Source of the DNA: JACKII01 sp963807085
GTDB lineage: Bacteria; Pseudomonadota; Alphaproteobacteria; Bin95
Direction of reading: 5' to 3'
NCBI GenBank assembly: GCA_963807085.1
Contig: CAWEBB010000034.1
Location: 1-64,000, forward strand
Length of the DNA: 64,000 nucleotides
Part shown: positions 1 to 7,840 of the stretch, piece after piece
How positions within the stretch are numbered: position 1 is the stretch's first letter
Layout: each line of letters opens with the position of its first letter
The notes under the pieces: model-generated
What the model saw: only the letters and a program-made list of their open reading frames with translations
Told to the model about the DNA's origin: nothing
The model's database searches: none
Position numbers and translations under genes: made by a program

Positions 1-367
1 AGGATGACGCACGATCGGAGGGGCCAAGGGCGATGAGGTTGGCGCCGGTTTCTATCCAGTCGCCGGCGGCGAGCGCCTCGATCCGGGGCCGCGGCAGGCT
101 GGGCAGGACCTTGAAGTCGAATGTGGCAAGGGTCTTGCCTCCTGGCAGGCCTGACTGGTTGAGGTGGCGCCGGATGCGGCGGGTCTCGCGCTCTGCAAGT
201 TCGATCTCGGCGAGCGCGGCCAGGAGCCGGACGGCCGGCCAGCCGTCGGTATCGGCGCGTTCGGCGAGGTTCTCCCAGTGCCGCTGGAAGCTTGGCAGGC
301 GCAATGCGGTGAGCATGGCCGGAAGCGCATGCACATCGACGGGACGGTTTGTGACAGGGATGCTCAT
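1..367 (-). CDS. istB: IS21-family helper ATPase IstB, N-terminal part (runs off window)
   Basis: This minus-strand frame opens with ATG at 367 and stays open to the window edge (about 122 codons). Its start overlaps the end of the upstream transposase frame in an ATGA arrangement, the translational coupling usual for istA-istB in IS21 elements. The visible part has the helical N-terminal region of IstB (LPAMLTALRLPSFQRHWENL, later ERETRRIRRHLNQSGLPGGK and ATFDFKVLPSLPR), which precedes the AAA+ ATPase core. IstB proteins assist target selection by the DDE transposase IstA. The Walker motifs would lie outside the window, so I cannot tell whether the gene is intact. The partner IstA is broken, so the element is probably not autonomous. 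Confidence 0.8.
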   Translation of the reverse strand, partial: MSIPVTNRPVDVHALPAMLTALRLPSFQRHWENLAERADTDGWPAVRLLAALAEIELAERETRRIRRHLNQSGLPGGKTLATFDFKVLPSLPRPRIEALAAGDWIETGANLIALGPSDRASS

Positions 368-1137
368 GCCCGTCCCTCCAGCAGGGTGTCGAAGCTGGCG
401 AGGTCGGTGAGCGCAACCGGGATGTCTTCGGGCAATTCGCGTCGCGGCGGCAGGAGCTGCCGCTTCAGTTCCCGGGCATCGGGCAGATGACCCGTGGCGA
501 GATCGTCGCCGATCAACCCGGCGAGTTCGGCCTCGCAGCCCTCGTCATGAGCCAGCCAGAGCAGGTCGACCATGCGGCGGCAGGCATCGCGCCGGGACAG
601 CCCTGCCGAGAGCGCCGCCCAGGCCGAAGCATATTCGGGCCGCGGAAAGAGACCGTCGCGATAGAGCGATCCGGCCAGCGCCTGCGGCTTGCGGCGTAGC
701 GCATGGATGACGTGGCGATAGTTGACGCAGTGGACCCGCACACCGTCATCACGGCCGCGCCGCCTGGGATGGCTCACGACATGGGTGGCGCCGAGGAAGG
801 CCTCGATGCGATCGCCGTAGACATGGACCCGTAGGCGCTTGCCGATCAGGCGCGAGGGGGCGCTGTAGAAGACGCTGTGAACCAGGAAGCCGCCGGTTCG
901 GGTGACGCGGGCGACAACCTCGGTGAAGTCGGTGGTGCGCCGCGCGGGCAAGGGGCGCAAGGCGCCATCTCGATCCGCAGGGCCGTCTCCCGGCGCCGGT
1001 TGCGGCGGCCGACGAGTTCGTCGACGAAGCCGCGCCAGGCGGCAGGGTCCAGGAAGTCGCGGGAGCCGCGTAGGATCAAGGCCTGGTCGAGGGCGACCTT
1101 GAGGTGATTGTTGTGCGCCTCGACAGAACCGTTCTTT
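364..1137 (-). pseudogene. istA: IS21-family transposase IstA, 5'-truncated and frameshifted
   Basis: Two minus-strand frames together give the C-terminal third of an IstA transposase. The upstream frame (about 1137 to 960) reads GSVEAHNNHLKVALDQA and ILRGSRDFLDPAAWRGFVDE. The downstream frame (about 957 to 364) reads RPLPARRTTDFTEVVARVTR, FLVHSVFYSAPSRLIGKRLR and VNYRHVIHALRRKPQALAG, the Mu-transposase C-terminal domain of this family. The frames switch at about 955-963 in a GGGGCGCAAGGCGCC stretch. Upstream of about 1137 similarity stops abruptly, so the N-terminal HTH and most of the DDE catalytic domain are missing. It is therefore a dead remnant. The 3' end overlaps istB by four bases. 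Confidence 0.8.
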
Positions 1138-1190
1138 AATAACCGTCAGGGAGCCGCCGTCGCTTGAAGATAAAGTGCGAAAGACTCTGG

Positions 1191-1395
1191 CGCACCCGAC
1201 TGGATCGATCGGCGGCGGTCACTTAAGGAATTGCTGGAGACCGTCGAGGATCTGCGTAACCGCGGAATTGCGGCCTGATCAGCCTGGAGGAGACGCATTC
1301 GCATCGACACCACCTCAGCCGCAGGCGAACTGGTCTTCCATGTCTTCGGTGGACCACGCCGCATTTCGAGGCGGTTGCCTGGGACCGATGAACGG
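1191..1395 (+). pseudogene. Serine recombinase (resolvase/invertase) remnant
   Basis: Pieces of a resolvase/DNA-invertase catalytic domain can be read across three plus-strand frames: RLDR at 1197, RSLKELLETVEDLRNRGI from 1216, GLISLEE just after, and RIDTTSAAGELVFHVFG ending at about 1350. In intact family members these are contiguous and precede the hinge helix. At least two frameshifts separate the pieces, and neither the N-terminal catalytic serine region nor a clear C-terminal HTH is visible. It is a decayed gene and, with the adjacent IS21 fragment, marks old mobile-element debris. From 1396 to 1829 I see no further gene; a GKKRRPTALGAG-like stretch near 1580 could be the recombinase tail, but this is too weak to call. 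Confidence 0.6.
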
Positions 1396-1829
1396 GCAAG
1401 GGGATCCGAAGGGACACCAACGGCAACATCATCATTGGGACGCTCGGACCGATGCTGTTTGTCCCGGTCGACGGGCCGATACTCGAGACGCGTATGTCGC
1501 ACCGTTCCATCCTCTTCTAGGGGCAATTCGGTTTCCCTATCCTCGATTGCGGCATGTCTTCAGCCGCCGCGGTCTACGCCGGAAAGAAGCGCCGGCCGAC
1601 CGCGCTAGGCGCTGGCCGGCCCAGACATCCGAGGCGGGTGTTGCCGCGTCCAGCACGGTCGATGACCACGGCTGATCGTGCGTCGCCGAGCGTCATCTTG
1701 CGCGGCGGATTGCTTCGAGGTCCTGCCGCGGCGATGGATGGTCAAGCGGATATTCGCCTGGTTTGGCCGTTGCGGCCGGTTGGGAGGACTGGGAACTTTC
1801 GATTGTAAGCGCTATCGCTTGAATTGATA

Positions 1830-1865
1830 TTGCCAGCATCCGGGTCATGACCCGGATGCTGGCAA
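1830..1865. repeat. 36-bp perfect palindrome
   Basis: Bases 1830-1847 (TTGCCAGCATCCGGGTCA) are followed immediately by their exact reverse complement (1848-1865), with no spacer. This can extrude as a cruciform or form a long RNA hairpin. No T-run follows on either strand, so it is not a typical intrinsic terminator. It lies in a roughly 800-bp stretch without intact genes, downstream of the PepSY-like genes (minus strand) and beside mobile-element debris. Function unknown. Confidence 0.9.
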
Positions 1866-1965
1866 CATATTGCTTTCGCTTGTTGAGCTTTCGAACTGCG
1901 CTCTCAGGCCATGACCTCACAACAGAGTCGGAACCTTAGCCTTCGAGGCACTGTGCTTTGCTTGG

Positions 1966-2355
1966 TTAGACCGGATCGGCGAAGGTCCGCAGCGTGCCCG
2001 TGCGGGCATCGATCGTGCCCTCATATTCTTGGCCGTCATAGGTTCCCTGCACACGGATGGCATTGCCGTCCCAGCTCATAACCTTTGCGTTCGTCACACC
2101 TTGCTGTTCCAGGCGGCGCACGATTTCCTCTTCGGACGTTCCGTCCGCGACGCGACCAATACCAAACTGCCCTGTGTCGCTGTACGAGTCTGTCACACGG
2201 CCAGTCTGCCTGTTGATCCCGAGACGATCCGGCATACCCAGATAATCGACCGTAGCGATGATAAACCGGCCCTCCTGCCTCAAGTCACGCACGTTTTCAT
2301 AACCGAGCGCTTCTAGACCAGCCTTTGCAAATTCCATTTCTTGGTCAGGCGCCAT
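1966..2355 (-). CDS. PepSY-like repeat protein, downstream part (repeats 2 and 3)
   Basis: A 129-residue frame begins with ATG directly after the TAG stop of the upstream frame and in the same reading frame (TAG ATG). It carries two units resembling PepSY-type alpha/beta repeats: one around FAKAGLEALGYENVRDLRQ ending LGINRQTGRV, and a second around SEEEIVRRLEQQGVTNAKVM ending GTIDARTGTLRTF. It has no signal peptide of its own, whereas the upstream piece does. The simplest reading is that both pieces were one secreted three-repeat protein, now cut by an amber codon. Alternatively this half is reinitiated as a cytoplasmic protein. The exact family is not certain. Confidence 0.55.
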   Translation of the reverse strand: MAPDQEMEFAKAGLEALGYENVRDLRQEGRFIIATVDYLGMPDRLGINRQTGRVTDSYSDTGQFGIGRVADGTSEEEIVRRLEQQGVTNAKVMSWDGNAIRVQGTYDGQEYEGTIDARTGTLRTFADPV

Positions 2356-2655
2356 CTACACAGGCACTACATGCTGACTTGACGGAGTCTGATCTTCAAT
2401 GGCCCCAATCCGATTATCAATAAAAATCGGAATAACATCTGCCTTGGTGACGAGATTAGCGCGATATACATTGCCATTCATAATGACATTGCGAACTTCG
2501 CCAAGACCTTGGCTTTCAATTTGTTTGGTAATTTCCTCTTGATAAGAATTGGCAGTCACGTAGCCAAGAATCCGCCGTGGGGTCTGTTCTTGCGCCAGAA
2601 CACTGCTAACGCTCCCCGCGAGGAGCGACACTCCCAAACCGACGACTAATGCCAA
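2356..2655 (-). CDS. Secreted PepSY-like protein, upstream part (signal peptide plus repeat 1)
   Basis: A 99-residue frame has a hydrophobic export signal (ALVVGLGVSLLAGSVSSVLA, cleavage probably after VLA) followed by one PepSY-like unit (ILGYVTANSYQEEITKQIES, ending FIDNRIGAIED). No ATG is available in frame; the first start-like codon is TTG at 2655. Just upstream, in frame, lies YKKFPGPN, which looks like the missing basic n-region, and an ATG (MEMTI) lies there in another frame. The original start may therefore have been lost by a small frameshift near 2680. The frame ends at TAG, beyond which the same frame continues as the next entry. From 2700 to 2951 I see no gene. Confidence 0.5.
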   Translation of the reverse strand: MALVVGLGVSLLAGSVSSVLAQEQTPRRILGYVTANSYQEEITKQIESQGLGEVRNVIMNGNVYRANLVTKADVIPIFIDNRIGAIEDQTPSSQHVVPV

Positions 2656-2951
2656 GTTGGGCCCGGGAAACTTTTTATATTGTCATCTCCATGACGCCTT
2701 GACGAAAATCCTGAGCTTATTCTTACGCAGTGTACAACCAGGGTGACATCTTCCGGCAACCCCCATTTCATCCATTTTCCAACCCAATCAGCGGAAAACT
2801 GATGGCAAATGAGCTATTGGCCATTGATAGCGTCAATTCTTCAATCAGTTGCTATCCCGAATGACTTCGACGCGGCAAGCATATCCATCATCTGAAGCGT
2901 TTCTTGGCAGTCGGTCATCGTATGACGAGCTAAGTGCACGTTGACAGTGGC

Positions 2952-4085
2952 CTACGAAAGATCGCTGAAGCGTTTCAGGTGATAGTCCACGTCGCCGAAG
3001 GTGCGGTCCACCATTGTGAGCCGCTTGAAGTAGTGGCCGGCTGCGTATTCGTCGGTCATGCCGATGCCGCCATGCAGTTGCACCGCCTGCTGGCCCACAT
3101 AGCGGCCGGATTTGCCGATCTGCACCTTGGCCGCCGACATGGCCTTTTTCCGCTCTTTCTCGTCTTCCTCGTCGACCCGCATCGCCGCCATCATCGCCAT
3201 CGACTTGGCTTCCTCGTGCGCGATGAACATGTCCACCATGCGGTGCTGCAGCACCTGGAACTTGCCGATGGGCTGGCCGAACTGTTCGCGGGTCTTGATG
3301 TATTCGAGAGTCATGTCGTTCAGGTGGCTCATGGCGCCGGTGGCTTCCGCGGCAATCGCCGCAATGCCCTGGTCGATGGTCTTTTCCAGGATGGGCAGAC
3401 CGCCGCCGACGGGGCCGACCACGGCATCCGCGCCGACCCCCACATTTTCCAGCGTCAGCTCGCCGGCGCGCAGGCCGTCCGCGGTCGGATAGCCACGCAC
3501 GGAGACGCCGGGCTGGTCGGCATCCACGACGAACAGCGTGATGCCGTCTTCATCGCGCGGGCCGCCGCTGGTGCGGGCAGAGACCACGAACTTGTTCGCA
3601 CTCGGCGCGCCGAAGACGACGCCCTTCATGCCATTCAGCTTGTAGCCCTCGCCGCTCTTTTCCGCCTTGGTCGCCACGTCGGCCAGATTGTAGCGGGACT
3701 GCCGTTCGGCGAAGCCCAGAGCCATTTTCAGGCCGCCTTCCGCGACTTGCGGCAGGATCGCGTTCTTCTGGTCGACCGAGCCACCGTTAATAATCGCACC
3801 TGCGCCGAGGACGACGGTCGCCATATAGGGTTCCGCCACCAGGCCTTTGCCGAACTCCTCCATCAGGATCATGGTTTCGACGGAGCCCAAACCGACGCCG
3901 CCATGATCTTCGGGGATGGAAATGCCAAGCCAGCCCAGATCGGCCATCTGCTTCCAGTTCTTGTCGGAGAAACCGGCATCGGTCGCGACGAGGGCGCGTC
4001 GTTGCTCAAAGCTGTAGTTGTTCTGCACGAAGCGTGCGGCGCTATCCTGCAACTGGCGTTGCTCGTCGGAGAGCTCGAAATCCAT
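2952..4085 (-). CDS. Acyl-CoA dehydrogenase family protein (subunit-like, 377 aa)
   Basis: This is a FAD-dependent acyl-CoA dehydrogenase, introducing an alpha,beta double bond into an acyl-CoA and passing electrons to ETF. The start MDFELSDEQRQLQDSAARF is chosen because GAGGAACG lies just upstream of the ATG at 4085. Family landmarks in order: the helical N-domain with LGWLGISIPEDHGGVGLG, the central beta-domain with LNGMKGVVFGAPSANKF, and the C-terminal helical domain ending QLHGGIGMTDEYAAGHYFKR. The usual FAD-loop substrate-side motif is divergent. It is co-oriented with the selenoprotein candidate and a second acyl-CoA dehydrogenase (5611-6771). Such adjacent, unequal pairs often form hetero-oligomers in which only one subunit carries the catalytic glutamate. 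Substrate unknown. Confidence 0.85.
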   Translation of the reverse strand: MDFELSDEQRQLQDSAARFVQNNYSFEQRRALVATDAGFSDKNWKQMADLGWLGISIPEDHGGVGLGSVETMILMEEFGKGLVAEPYMATVVLGAGAIINGGSVDQKNAILPQVAEGGLKMALGFAERQSRYNLADVATKAEKSGEGYKLNGMKGVVFGAPSANKFVVSARTSGGPRDEDGITLFVVDADQPGVSVRGYPTADGLRAGELTLENVGVGADAVVGPVGGGLPILEKTIDQGIAAIAAEATGAMSHLNDMTLEYIKTREQFGQPIGKFQVLQHRMVDMFIAHEEAKSMAMMAAMRVDEEDEKERKKAMSAAKVQIGKSGRYVGQQAVQLHGGIGMTDEYAAGHYFKRLTMVDRTFGDVDYHLKRFSDLS

Positions 4086-4220
4086 CTTAACGTTCCTCGT
4101 TTGCGGCTCGATTGACACGATTGCCCGCAAGGCTACGGCGAAGCCTCAGGCTTGGCAAGCGGCCCGTATGGCGTTTTTTCGACCGCGCCCAAATGCCATC
4201 TCAGGCCCGTGCCAGCGCGC

Positions 4221-4283
4221 CTTTAGATGCCCAAGCGCGCCCTCGCCAGAACGTCTTTAGATGCCCAGGCGCGCCCGCGCCAG
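4221..4283. repeat. Tandem near-duplicate of the reductase gene's 3' end
   Basis: The 29-bp stretches 4221-4249 and 4255-4283 both begin CTTTAGATGCCCA and continue (A/G)GCGCGCCC(T/G)CGCCAG, with two mismatches and a 34-bp period. The second copy (4255-4283) is the last codons and stop of the selenoprotein candidate (reading LARARLGI then stop on the minus strand). The first lies just after the stop. It looks like a short tandem duplication of the gene terminus. Confidence 0.85.
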
Positions 4284-5477
4284 GCGGGGCACCATCAGGC
4301 CGTTGACGATAAAGCGCAGGCGCTTGTCGTCGCTCTCCCTGGCCTTGTCGCCGCAGGCGAGCAGCAGCTTGCCGGCCTGCGTTTGCCCCCAGAACCAGTC
4401 GAGCACATCGGCATGACCGCCGCCGTGGCCCGGTTGTGCCGTGACCGCCTCCTGATAGAAGGTTTGCAGATCGTCGTTGGCGCGCTTGAACGCCTCGGCG
4501 ACCGGCAGTTCCGGCAGCGGGTTGTCAGCCTCGGTTCCCCGCTCGGCGAAATCGCCGATATAAGCGGCCACCTCATCGATCGAGAGGCCGGAAATACCTA
4601 CCGTGGTGCGCCCGCGCCGCTCCAGTCCCAGGTCGTACCAGGGCTTCAGGCCTTGCACCTCGCGCTTCAGCGCCGCGGCGGCGTTCTCTTCGGCTGCGGG
4701 CGCTGGGAACGAGACGGGACAGACCCAGCCATCGCCATCGGCCGACGCGGTGCCCACCGGCACGTCCTCGTCATGATCGACGATGAAGGGGCCGTCCGTC
4801 CGCTCCAGCAGGGCGAGCGCGGCGCGCAGCACCCGCTTTTGGAAATCGGCGTCGCCGGGTACGCCCAGCGGCCGCCCGAGTTCGTACGGCACCCAGAGCG
4901 CGCGGGGCGGCGTCATCCGCTCGGTATGTTCGCGGATCAGACTGATCTGCACGGTCGGCAGGCCGGCGGCTTCCAGGTAGTGACCGATCGCGCTCACGGC
5001 GCGGGTACAATTCGGTCAAACCGGGATCAGCACAACGGCGTCGACACCTTCCGCCCGCATGGGGCCGATCAGGCTTTCTGCGGCGGGTTTCATCTCCGCC
5101 GGATCGGTCGCACCCATAAAGGAATAGTGAAAGTCAGCCACCGCGCCGATCTCGCCGTCCGCCGCCATCTCTTTCAGGCGGTCGAGCGGGAAGCAGATGT
5201 TCACATCGTCCTGAAAGCCCGTGCGGTCATAGTTGACCGAGATATGGCTCATGACGATCTCGCCTTGCGGCAGGTCGGCGGGCAGCACGCGGTAGTCGCT
5301 GTCGCCGGCAGTGAAGTTCTCTTCGCCCCGGCGGCCGAGGCCTGCGGTGGAGATGATGGCCACACGCCTTTCGTTGACTGGAGGGCCGCCGGCGCAGGGT
5401 GTGACGCCCATCTCTTCGCAGGGCAGCTTCAGCAGATGCTGCCCCAGCGCTTCGGGCAGGTCGGACAATCGGGCCAT
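4257..5477 (-). CDS. GrdB/PrdB-type reductase, predicted selenoprotein (UGA = Sec154)
   Basis: A single 406-residue frame runs from ATG at 5477 to TAA at 4257 if the in-frame TGA at 5016-5018 is read as selenocysteine. The upstream half (MARLSDLPEALG through AEGVDAVVLIPV) and the downstream half (PNCTRAVSAIGHYLEAAGLP through RLARARLGI) are in the same frame with no gap. Similarity to the glycine/sarcosine/betaine reductase B and proline reductase B family runs through the stop. The TGA creates a U-x-x-C redox motif (Sec154-Pro-Asn-Cys157) at the end of a predicted beta strand, as expected for this family. In those enzymes the selenol attacks the substrate carbon and the neighbouring Cys helps resolve the adduct. 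A SECIS-like hairpin starts at the TGA. Flanking acyl-CoA dehydrogenases suggest a catabolic role; substrate unknown. A conventional gene caller would split it or call only the part after the stop. Confidence 0.85.
4981..5018 (-). promoter_or_regulatory. Bacterial SECIS-like hairpin starting at the UGA codon
   Basis: On the minus-strand mRNA the 38 nt beginning with the UGA itself fold into two stacked stems. The lower stem pairs UGACCGA with UCGGUCA (7 bp), and the upper stem pairs CGCGC with GCGCG (5 bp). Between them is an asymmetric internal loop (AUUGUACC opposite A). The five-base apical loop CGUGA lies at 4998-4994. It has a G among its first two bases and sits 17 nt after the UGA. Both features match the published bacterial SECIS description (conserved G in the first two loop bases, roughly 16-37 nt spacing). 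SelB would bind this loop to deliver Sec-tRNA. Confidence 0.75.
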
Positions 5478-5610
5478 TTAGGGAGTCCTAATTTTTAGAT
5501 TATGCATTCCCGGGAGCGTTCTGCGCTACCCGGGGCCGCGGGGGGGGTTGGAATTGAAGCGGTCACGGCTCTCGACGGTATTTCGGCCGGGGATGCCTGT
5601 CGCCATTCTG

Positions 5611-6771
5611 CTACCGCAGCCCCAATTGCCGCGCCACGATGCCCTTCAGCACCTCGTTGGTGCCGCCGCGGATGGTGCTGGACGGGATGTGCAGGATGCC
5701 GTCGCGCAGCGTGGCATGATAGGCGCCCATCCCCTGGGTGGTCGGCCGGCTCGGTGCGATGGCGCGCAGGTTCTCGATCACCTCGCGCTCGAACCGGGTG
5801 CCGACTTCCTTCACCAGAGCAGCCTCGGTCTCCGGCGACGATCCCTCCTGCAACAATGCACTAACGCCGAGCGACATACGCCTGAGCGTGCGCAGGCGGG
5901 CCACCAACTGGCCGAAGGCAAGCTGGGTACGCTCGTCGTCCGTCGCTTTCATCGCCCGCACGGCTTCCTCCAGAATGATGGTGGTGGAAAGAAAGCGCTC
6001 GGGCCCGGCGCGCTCGATGGCGAGCTCGCTGGTGACCTGCTTCCAGCCATCGCCTTCGCTGCCCAGCATGGCGTCGTCGGGTACGAACACGTCCTCGAAC
6101 AGCGTTTCGTTGAAGTGGCTTTCGTTGGCGATGTTCTTGATGCCGCGGATGGTGATGCCCGGCGCCGAGAGATCGACCAGAAACTGCGAGAGCCCCTGGT
6201 GCTTCTTGCCGTCCTGGATCGGCGTCGTCCGGACCAGCGCGATCATGTAGTGGCAGATATGCGCGCCCGAGGACCAGATCTTGGCGCCGTTGATCTTCCA
6301 GCCGCCGTCGACCTTCTCGGCCTTGGTCCGCACGCTGGCCAGGTCCGAGCCGCTGCCCGGCTCGCTCATGCCGATGGCGAAATAGCACTCGCCCGCGGCG
6401 ATGCGGGGCAGGATGTCCTTCTTCTGCTCTTCCGTGCCATAGCGCAGCAGCAGCGGTCCGCTCTGCCGGTCAGCGACCCAGTGCGCGGCAACGGGCGCGC
6501 CGGCCGACACCAGCTCTTCGGTAATGACATAGCGGTGCAGCATGGTTTTTTCGTGCCCGCCATACTGCTTTGGCCAGGTGACGGCGAGGTAGCCGCGCTG
6601 CCCCAGCTTGCGGCTGAATTCCGTCGAAAGACCGGAGCCCCAGCAGTCGGCCATCGGCGTGAAGCCGCCGCTGCGCCGCTCGTCGCGCAGGAAGGCGCGG
6701 ATGTCCTGGCGCAATTCCTCCACATCGGCGGGGAAGTCCATTTTAGGGAAGCGGAAACCGTTACCGGCCAT
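5611..6771 (-). CDS. Acyl-CoA dehydrogenase family protein (subunit-like, 386 aa)
   Basis: This is a second acyl-CoA dehydrogenase. The start MAGNGFRFPKMDFPADVEEL is preferred because AAGGA precedes the ATG at 6771; the internal MDFPADVEE lacks a good ribosome site. Landmarks are YLAVTWPKQYGGHEKTML, the FAD/substrate loop YFAIGMSEPGSGSDLASVRT, GWKINGAKIWSSGAHICHYM, and a C-terminal IRGGTNEVLKGIVARQLG. In short-chain and medium-chain enzymes the last motif reads YEGT with the catalytic Glu; here it is RGGT, so the base must lie elsewhere or on the partner subunit. It lies upstream of the selenoprotein candidate and the first acyl-CoA dehydrogenase on the same strand, with about 130 bp between this gene's stop and the reductase start. 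Confidence 0.88.
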   Translation of the reverse strand: MAGNGFRFPKMDFPADVEELRQDIRAFLRDERRSGGFTPMADCWGSGLSTEFSRKLGQRGYLAVTWPKQYGGHEKTMLHRYVITEELVSAGAPVAAHWVADRQSGPLLLRYGTEEQKKDILPRIAAGECYFAIGMSEPGSGSDLASVRTKAEKVDGGWKINGAKIWSSGAHICHYMIALVRTTPIQDGKKHQGLSQFLVDLSAPGITIRGIKNIANESHFNETLFEDVFVPDDAMLGSEGDGWKQVTSELAIERAGPERFLSTTIILEEAVRAMKATDDERTQLAFGQLVARLRTLRRMSLGVSALLQEGSSPETEAALVKEVGTRFEREVIENLRAIAPSRPTTQGMGAYHATLRDGILHIPSSTIRGGTNEVLKGIVARQLGLR

Positions 6772-6992
6772 GAGAAAGTCCTTCGCGGTGATGCGGTCTA
6801 TAAGAGGCGGCATTATGCCGAAGTGCGCCGCTCACGTCCACGCGCCAGCGGCGCCTGGAAGAGTTTGATCCAGATCATACGGAGTTGCAAACCACCTCCT
6901 TTTGGTTAGGGTATGTGCTTAAACGACCAACCCATAGGTGCATGAATACAGGCTTGGTCTGTCACACGGCACCAACCGAAGAGAGAGCGACG

Positions 6993-7796
6993 ATGATCAA
7001 GCGGCTAGTTCCCGCCGTCCTTTTTTGGGCGGCAATGACAGCGTCGGCGGATGCGGCCCCCGCATTGTTGACCTTTGAAACCGACCAGGCGGTGGGTGAC
7101 TGTTACGGCTACCAGACCAGCGATGGCGCCATTAGCTATCAACGGCCGGTCTGCCATCCAACATTCAACGGCGCCTGGATTGCACAAGCTGCCGGATCGG
7201 ACCCGGGCCTGGTGATCGAAGCGACAGGCGGCGCAACCTTCGATCTGATCAGCTTCGATCTCGTATCATCTTTCCCTGAACTTCTTTCGGTTCGCGAGAC
7301 GCTTTTGCCACCCGACTTCGATCCGAATGATCGTGACGATTATGCTGCGATATGGGGCGGAAACCTCTGGGAACTATACCCTGAGGAGAACCTGCAGATG
7401 ACCGGCCACACGGGCGGCAGCATCACTGCTGCGGGTTCCTGGTATTTGCCTGACACAAGTTATTCCCGCGGTTCTACGGCGCTCCCCAACGCTGACGCAC
7501 CGTTCGGCTCAATGTTCGCCGGATTGGACCGACTGGCGATCACCAATTTGTCCACCGAGTTTATCCCGGCGTTCGGTTTTGGCCTCGCCTACAGGGATGG
7601 CTATTGGTTCACCTGTCAAGATGGTGATTCCTGCGGGTATATTGCAATCGACAATATTCTGTTGGACGTGCACATGCCAAATGGAACAGATCCTGACGAC
7701 CCGAATATTGTTCCGCTTCCGGCCAGCATCTTTCTGTTGCTGGGTGGATTTGGCGTGATGGCTGGCCTCGCCCGGCGAGCTCAGCCGCAGGTCTGA
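6993..7796 (+). CDS. VPLPA-CTERM sorting-domain surface protein
   Basis: A 267-residue exported protein. The ATG at 6993 follows GAGAGAG and opens a signal peptide (MIKRLVPAVLFWAAMTASADA). The body is Cys- and aromatic-containing, with no family I recognise (FETDQAVGDCYGYQTSDGAI, YWFTCQDGDSCGYIAIDNIL). The C-terminus is diagnostic: VPLPASIFLLLGGFGVMAGL followed by ARRAQPQV, that is a VPLPA signature, one membrane helix and a basic tail. This is the alphaproteobacterial variant of PEP-CTERM, a sorting signal processed by an exosortase-type peptidase and often linked to extracellular polysaccharide. No exosortase gene is in this window. It is divergent from the acyl-CoA dehydrogenase gene. Confidence 0.8.
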   Translation: MIKRLVPAVLFWAAMTASADAAPALLTFETDQAVGDCYGYQTSDGAISYQRPVCHPTFNGAWIAQAAGSDPGLVIEATGGATFDLISFDLVSSFPELLSVRETLLPPDFDPNDRDDYAAIWGGNLWELYPEENLQMTGHTGGSITAAGSWYLPDTSYSRGSTALPNADAPFGSMFAGLDRLAITNLSTEFIPAFGFGLAYRDGYWFTCQDGDSCGYIAIDNILLDVHMPNGTDPDDPNIVPLPASIFLLLGGFGVMAGLARRAQPQV

Positions 7797-7840
7797 CCGC
7801 CTCGGAGCGAATCCGAGTGAGCGCGCCCGCCCTTTCAGCC

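Noticed and set aside
1440..1690. GKKRRPTALGAG-like stretch as the C-terminal domain of the resolvase
   Set aside because: Too short and in a doubtful frame; no HTH signature follows.
2934..4115. 393-codon plus-strand frame opposite an acyl-CoA dehydrogenase
   Set aside because: Shadow of a strongly conserved gene, low-complexity composition and no domain.
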